DNA of 8,063 bases from positions 1 through 8,063 of the forward strand of contig CAJUEG010000100.1 in the NCBI GenBank assembly GCA_910584835.1. Reading direction: 5' to 3'. The position numbers and the translations under genes are program-made. Source of the DNA: an uncultured Oscillospiraceae bacterium (GTDB taxonomy: Bacteria; Bacillota; Clostridia; Oscillospirales; Oscillospiraceae). Shown piece by piece: positions 4,496 through 8,063 of the stretch. The notes beneath the pieces are model-generated. The model was given only the letters and a program-made list of their open reading frames with translations, did not search any database and had not been told where the DNA came from. Every line of letters starts with the position of its first letter. Positions within the stretch are counted from its first letter, which is position 1.

Positions 4496-5797
4496 TTATG
4501 CCTTTTCTCCGTCTGTCCCGCGCTTTCCCATGCGGTCGGTCTCGCTGCCGTCCGCCTTTTGGAGGGTGATTCGATTGCGGAATTCCGTGGGGGTCATCCC
4601 CTTATACTTGGAAAAGTTCATGTTGAAGGTTTTGATGTTGTTGTATCCCACTTCAAAGGCCACGTCAATGACGTATTTTTCCGTGGAGGCCAGCAGCTCG
4701 CAGGCCCGGTTTATCCGCACGAAATTCAGCAGGGTTTCAAAGTTTTTCTCAGAGTAGTACAGCATCAGGCGGTTCATCTCCGGGATGGATACCCCAAAAT
4801 GGGACGCAACCTGGCTGGCGGTAAGATTTTCCGCGGCGTAGTTCTTGTAAATATAGTCAGTGGCGGCAAAGGCCACATTTTTGTCGGTACGATTGAATTT
4901 TGTCTTGGATTTCTTATATATTTTGCGGTATTTCATGGGGGTGATGCCCACTTGGGCGCTGAAGTTTTTGGACAGGTGGGGGGCGTCCACAAAGCCTGTC
5001 AGCACGGCGATCTCGTCCAGGGTCAGGTCGGTATAGATCAGGTAGTCGGACACCTTTTCAATGCGGATGCCGGTGAGCAGCTTGGAAAAGGTGGTGCCGG
5101 TGAGGTCGGAGATGTTTTTGGACAGGGTGGATTCGGAGATGAAAAAGGCTCCCGCCACGCTGGACAGGGTGAGCTTTTCGGAGGAGTGGGCGTAGATGTA
5201 GCTGAGGATGGAGTTCTGAGTGGAGATATCCTTCTCATAATCCTTTTCCCCGCGCACCGCCATAATGTATCGGCGGTACATAATCATCAGCTCAATGATC
5301 TTGTTGGTGACATAGAGCTGCGCCATAGGACGGTCGGGCTGGCTCACCCGGGTGGACTCCACCCCGAGCTCCGCCTTGAGCTGCTCGGTGAGCCCGTCCA
5401 TGTACTGTGCCTGAACCGAGTCCAGATATACCACCGGCTCCATGGACAGAAACTGGAGCAGCTCGGAGCTGTCCTCCTCGGAGCCGGGCACGCCCTTGAG
5501 TACGGAGTTGACATATTGGTAGTCGTAGACGATGCGCATGAATTGCAGCGTTTCCTCCACCGCCGTGATTTCAGAGATCTTCCAGGGGGTGATGGCGATA
5601 AGGGTATCGGGCTTTAGCTCGTACTCCACCCCGCCGATCTCAATAACGCCCTGTCCCCGCTTGAAGTAGAGGAACCGGGCGGCCTGGTGGATCAGGGGCT
5701 TGGTGGGAGACAGGATGGCCTCGTAGTCAAAGGAGCAGATGGCGGCCGGGTCCTTGGCGGCGGCCAGATTATCCTGCAGGGTCGCAGGTCTGTTCAA
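4496..5797 (-). CDS. AraC-type regulator with cupin-like sensor and two HTH domains
   Basis: A 433-residue protein when started at TTG 5797, preceded by AGGTGATC, which complements the 3' end of 16S rRNA. A GTG nine bases upstream (5804-5806) is an alternative; the still earlier GTG at 5857 lies inside a strong hairpin and is unlikely. Residues about 20-110 look like a cupin-type sensor (LIHQAARFLYFKRGQGVIEI, then LKPDTLIAITPWKISEI). A helical linker with QLYVTNKIIELMIMYRRYIM follows (160-180). Then come two complete AraC-type HTH modules. HTH-A (about 193-295) contains SSVAGAFFISESTLSKNI, LDEIAVLTGFVDAPHLSKNF and GITPMKYRKI. HTH-B (about 311-411) contains SQVASHFGVSIPEMNRL, VIDVAFEVGYNNIKTFNMNF and GMTPTEFRNRI. 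Most AraC proteins have one such module. It lies between the carrier gene and argR, so control of the arginine locus is likely but inferred; the effector is unknown. Confidence 0.9.
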   Translation of the reverse strand: MNRPATLQDNLAAAKDPAAICSFDYEAILSPTKPLIHQAARFLYFKRGQGVIEIGGVEYELKPDTLIAITPWKISEITAVEETLQFMRIVYDYQYVNSVLKGVPGSEEDSSELLQFLSMEPVVYLDSVQAQYMDGLTEQLKAELGVESTRVSQPDRPMAQLYVTNKIIELMIMYRRYIMAVRGEKDYEKDISTQNSILSYIYAHSSEKLTLSSVAGAFFISESTLSKNISDLTGTTFSKLLTGIRIEKVSDYLIYTDLTLDEIAVLTGFVDAPHLSKNFSAQVGITPMKYRKIYKKSKTKFNRTDKNVAFAATDYIYKNYAAENLTASQVASHFGVSIPEMNRLMLYYSEKNFETLLNFVRINRACELLASTEKYVIDVAFEVGYNNIKTFNMNFSKYKGMTPTEFRNRITLQKADGSETDRMGKRGTDGEKA

Positions 5798-5840
5798 AAC
5801 GATCACCTTCAGCCTTTCTGATGTGTGGCGCGCAGACGCA

Positions 5841-5884
5841 GGAAAGCCCGGCCGCACACGCAGGGCGCGTGCGGCCGGCTTTCC
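5841..5884. promoter_or_regulatory. Strong hairpin between carrier gene and AraC-type gene
   Basis: GGAAAGCC (5841-5848) and GGCCGCAC (5850-5857) pair with GTGCGGCC (5869-5876) and GGCTTTCC (5877-5884), leaving C5849 bulged; CGC/GCG adds three pairs near the loop AGG. It lies 41 bases after the carrier stop codon. No T-run follows in either direction, so it is not a classic intrinsic terminator. It may cap the 3' end of the carrier mRNA or reduce read-through into the regulator gene. Confidence 0.6.
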
Positions 5885-5925
5885 CGCTGAGAGGAGGTTC
5901 TATGCTGTCAACGCGAAACGGGCTG

Positions 5926-7392
5926 TCAGCTGAGGATCAGCATGGCGACGGTCAGCACCACGGCGGAGACCACCGCGATGACGGCCAGCAGCTTGCCGGC
6001 CCACTTCACCCAGGTCTCCCAGGGCACACGGGCCAGGGCCAGGCCGCCCATGATGAAGCCGCAGGTGGGGGTGAACAGGTTGACGAAGCCGTTGGCGGCC
6101 ACGTTGATCATGATGGAGGTCTCCACGGACCAGCCCATGCCCGCCACGATGGGGGAGACGATGGGGGCGGACAGACTGGCCAGGCCGGAGGAGGACGGCA
6201 CCAGGAAGCTCAGCCCCACGTGGAGCAGGTAGTCCAGGAAGCCGAAGATGGGGGCGGGCAGGCCGGAGGCGGACAGCGCGGTGACGGACGCCTCGACCAG
6301 CCAGGTGCCCAGGCCGGTGGTGGACATGATGACGGTAGTTGCACGGGCCAGGGCGATAACCAGGTTGACGGAGATCATGTCGGCAAAGCCGGCCACGATG
6401 CAGGGCATCATTTTGCTCTTGTCGTCCAGGCCGATGAGGCCGATGATGATGCCCATCAGCAGGAACCAGGTGGCGGCGTCGTCAAACCACCAGTCGCCGA
6501 AGGGATTGCCGGTGAGCAGGCCGGAGAAACCAAAGGCGTTATAGATGCCCTCGTTCAAGCTGCCCCAGGGGATGAAGCCCAGGATCATGACCACAAAGGA
6601 CAGGGCAAAGACGACCAGGACGCCCTTCTGGCGGCCGGTGAGGCGCACGCCGGCGTCGATCTCGGTGGAGGTGCCGTAGGCGGCCTTGCACTCGCCGATC
6701 TGCTCGGCGGTGAGAATGGAGCCCTTGCCGTCCTTCACCTTCTTGGCGTAGGCGGTGACAAACAGGGCAGAAATGACGTAGGTGGCCAGCCAGAGGATGA
6801 TGCCCTCCACGTAGACGATGCCCATGTTTACGTCAACGCCGCTGTCAACCGCCGCGGAGACAGCCGCGCCGGTGGCGAAGGGGTTGATGGTGGAGCCCAG
6901 CACGCCGGTGCCGGCGCCCAGCAGAACGGTGGCCGCGCCCACCATGGGGTCAAAGCCCGCGGCCATCATGGTGGCGGCCAGCAGGATGTAGAAGCCCACG
7001 GTCTCCTCGCCCATGCCGTAGGTGGTGCCGCCCACAGAGAACAGGAACATCAGGATCCAAACCAGCGCCAGTTCCTTGCCCTTCAGCTTTTTCACCAGAA
7101 CCTGGATGCCGGTCTCCAGGGCGCCGGTGGCGTTCAGGATGGACAGGAAGGCGCCCAGGCAGAACACGAAGCCAATCACATCTCCGGCGTCATGCCAGCC
7201 GGCGATGGGGGCCATCAGAATGTCGCTGAGGGTGGCGCCCACAACCGCCATCTCCACGGCCTCGCCGGTCTCCTCGTCAAATCCGGTGTAGGTCTGGCCG
7301 CTGGCGATCCAGGTGACGATGGACACCACCAGCAGGACGGCCAGCAAAATGGCAAATGTGCTTATCGAGCGCCTTTTTTTCTTCTCTGCCAT
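5926..7392 (-). CDS. YfcC-family carrier, possible arginine:ornithine antiporter
   Basis: A 488-residue integral membrane protein of the YfcC / anaerobic C4-dicarboxylate carrier-like group. After a basic start (MAEKKKRRS) the first membrane segment spans about 10-31, and hydrophobic segments continue to the C-terminus, roughly 11-12 in all. Family signatures are FSVGGTTYGMGEETVGFY (118-135), TGVLGSTINPFATGAA (162-177), FLVPSSSGLASLSAPIVSPI and LFTPTCGFIMGGLALARVPW. These repeated Ser/Gly/Pro-rich re-entrant motifs are typical of ion transporter superfamily carriers. Start ATG 7392 has AGGAG eight bases upstream. YfcC-type carriers next to arginine deiminase pathway genes are often annotated as arginine/ornithine antiporters; here the neighbour is carbamate kinase, which supports transport of arginine, citrulline or ornithine. 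A peptide or dicarboxylate substrate cannot be excluded. It follows carbamate kinase after 123 bp. Confidence 0.9.
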   Translation of the reverse strand: MAEKKKRRSISTFAILLAVLLVVSIVTWIASGQTYTGFDEETGEAVEMAVVGATLSDILMAPIAGWHDAGDVIGFVFCLGAFLSILNATGALETGIQVLVKKLKGKELALVWILMFLFSVGGTTYGMGEETVGFYILLAATMMAAGFDPMVGAATVLLGAGTGVLGSTINPFATGAAVSAAVDSGVDVNMGIVYVEGIILWLATYVISALFVTAYAKKVKDGKGSILTAEQIGECKAAYGTSTEIDAGVRLTGRQKGVLVVFALSFVVMILGFIPWGSLNEGIYNAFGFSGLLTGNPFGDWWFDDAATWFLLMGIIIGLIGLDDKSKMMPCIVAGFADMISVNLVIALARATTVIMSTTGLGTWLVEASVTALSASGLPAPIFGFLDYLLHVGLSFLVPSSSGLASLSAPIVSPIVAGMGWSVETSIMINVAANGFVNLFTPTCGFIMGGLALARVPWETWVKWAGKLLAVIAVVSAVVLTVAMLILS

Positions 7393-7457
7393 GACAATCT
7401 CTCCTTTTACGTTAGACGTTTCGTTTACCTAGCAGATATCACCTCAAACGCCGTCCG

Positions 7458-7478
7458 GGCGGGGGCAGAGCCCCCGCC
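7458..7478. terminator. GC-rich hairpin after carbamate kinase gene
   Basis: GGCGGGGGC (7458-7466) pairs perfectly with GCCCCCGCC (7470-7478) around the loop AGA. It lies 37 bases past the carbamate kinase stop in the leftward direction. The sequence after it has only a short GTTT, so it may be a weak terminator or an intercistronic stabiliser that sets different levels of kinase and carrier. I saw no convincing promoter between it and the carrier gene. Confidence 0.5.
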
Positions 7479-7515
7479 GTTCCGGCACTTGTCAGTCAGT
7501 TGTCATGCGGGGTTA

Positions 7516-8063
7516 TTACTTCTCGACCACCGTTCCCGTCTTGCCGTCCAGCGCCTCGGCGGCGCGGGCCAGGGAGGTGATGAGGGCGGTGCCGCCGTGG
7601 GTGTTGCTGGCGACGAACTCCATGCAGGACTGCACCTTGGGCAGCATGCTGCCGGGGGCGAACTGGCCCTGCTTGATATACTCCTCGGCCTCGGCCAGGG
7701 TCATGGAGGGCAGCTCCCGCTGGTCGGGCTTGTTGAAGTTGACGCACACGCGGTCCACCGCGGTGAGGATGATGAGCTGGTCGGCCTTCACGTCCCGGGC
7801 CAGCAGGGAGCTGGCGCGGTCCTTGTCGATGACGGCGGCCACGCCCTTCAGGCCGGTGCCGGTCTCCACGACGGGGATGCCGCCGCCGCCCACGGTGATG
7901 ACGATGACACCGGCGGAGACCAGCTGCTCCACAGTCTCAATCTCCACGATGCGCTTGGGGATGGGGGAGGGGACCACCCGGCGGTAGCCGCGCCCGGAGT
8001 CCTCCACAAAGGTGAAGCCCTTCTCCGCCGCGATGGCGTCGGCCTCCTCCTTGGTGTAGAAGC
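7516..8063 (-). CDS. arcC: Carbamate kinase (5' end outside window)
   Basis: The C-terminal 181 residues are visible; the family is normally about 310 long, so roughly 130 are missing beyond the right edge. The frame is open to the edge, beginning FYTKEEADAIAAEKGFTFVE. Carbamate kinase signatures follow: GRGYRRVVPSPIPKRIVEIE, the glycine loop VITVGGGGIPVVE, then VAAVIDKDRASSLLA with the conserved D-K-D segment, LIILTAVDRVCVNFNKPDQ, and near the end GSMLPKVQSCMEFV and THGGTALITSL. The enzyme makes ATP from carbamoyl phosphate and ADP, the last step of the arginine deiminase pathway, and also serves allantoin/oxamate and agmatine degradation. It acts in the cytoplasm. Ornithine carbamoyltransferase or arginine deiminase genes may lie upstream, outside the window. 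The gene ends in TAA (7516-7518). Confidence 0.97.
   Translation of the reverse strand, partial: FYTKEEADAIAAEKGFTFVEDSGRGYRRVVPSPIPKRIVEIETVEQLVSAGVIVITVGGGGIPVVETGTGLKGVAAVIDKDRASSLLARDVKADQLIILTAVDRVCVNFNKPDQRELPSMTLAEAEEYIKQGQFAPGSMLPKVQSCMEFVASNTHGGTALITSLARAAEALDGKTGTVVEK

Noticed and set aside
2108..5617. A 1169-codon open frame on the plus strand, antisense to argS, argR and the AraC-type gene
   Set aside because: It crosses three well-supported genes and their spacers on the opposite strand. Its protein is a His/Gly/Val/Leu-rich shadow of GC-biased codons with no recognisable domain.
5879..5911. TTGACA on the minus strand at 5906-5911 as -35 box for the AraC-type gene
   Set aside because: No acceptable -10 hexamer lies 15-19 bases downstream; the region there is GC-rich.
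7412..7440. Promoter for the YfcC carrier gene in the A/T-richer spacer
   Set aside because: Only weak hexamers (TTGAGG-like and TAAACG) at poor spacing were found, not enough to call.
7489..7505. Direct repeat TTGTCA, 11 bp apart, after the carbamate kinase stop
   Set aside because: Six-base repeats at a gene end without promoter context can arise by chance; nothing else supports a regulatory site.
1..8063. CRISPR array, phage, toxin-antitoxin or other defence system
   Set aside because: No spaced direct repeats, integrase, transposase, or paired small toxin/antitoxin genes were seen on either strand.

Overview
The window reads as chromosome of a high-GC gut Firmicute of the Oscillospiraceae type (Flavonifractor, Lawsonibacter or Pseudoflavonifractor relatives). 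This is inferred from GC-rich third positions, Gram-positive style GGAGG ribosome binding sites, a tRNA gene with encoded CCA, and the protein families present. No taxonomic marker is decisive.

Left part (1-1184). A MarR-family repressor gene reads leftward. Its last codons overlap the TTG start of an ABC exporter half-transporter that runs off the left edge. Their shared promoter has a near-perfect palindrome over the predicted start site, a clear candidate for autoregulation of a drug- or toxicant-responsive exporter operon. A stand-alone tRNA-Gly(GCC) gene with its own near-consensus promoter and strong symmetrical terminator reads rightward.

Middle part (1185-2184). About 360 bp without a gene holds a GC-rich block of short inverted repeats and a 164-bp element bounded by 16-bp perfect inverted repeats, which could fold along its whole length. 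Directly after it comes a structured leader with a closing stem and an 8-nt exact complement of the Shine-Dalgarno sequence. The leader precedes a YjdF/DUF2992 gene, so it is best read as a yjdF-type (azaaromatic-responsive) riboswitch. A terminator that could work in both directions separates this gene from the convergent argS.

Right part (2186-8063). Five genes read leftward. In transcription order they are carbamate kinase (5' end outside the window), a YfcC-family carrier, an AraC-type regulator with two complete HTH modules, the arginine repressor ArgR, and arginyl-tRNA synthetase. Together they suggest an arginine/citrulline fermentation locus (carbamate kinase plus a possible arginine:ornithine exchanger) joined to arginine sensing and tRNA-Arg charging. 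The argR promoter overlaps A/T-rich repeats resembling an ARG box. argR and argS are 21 bp apart and probably co-transcribed.

Most of the content belongs to known families. The least ordinary signals are the leader with its SD-sequestering segment, the 164-bp inverted-repeat element beside it, and the double-HTH AraC regulator between a transporter and argR.
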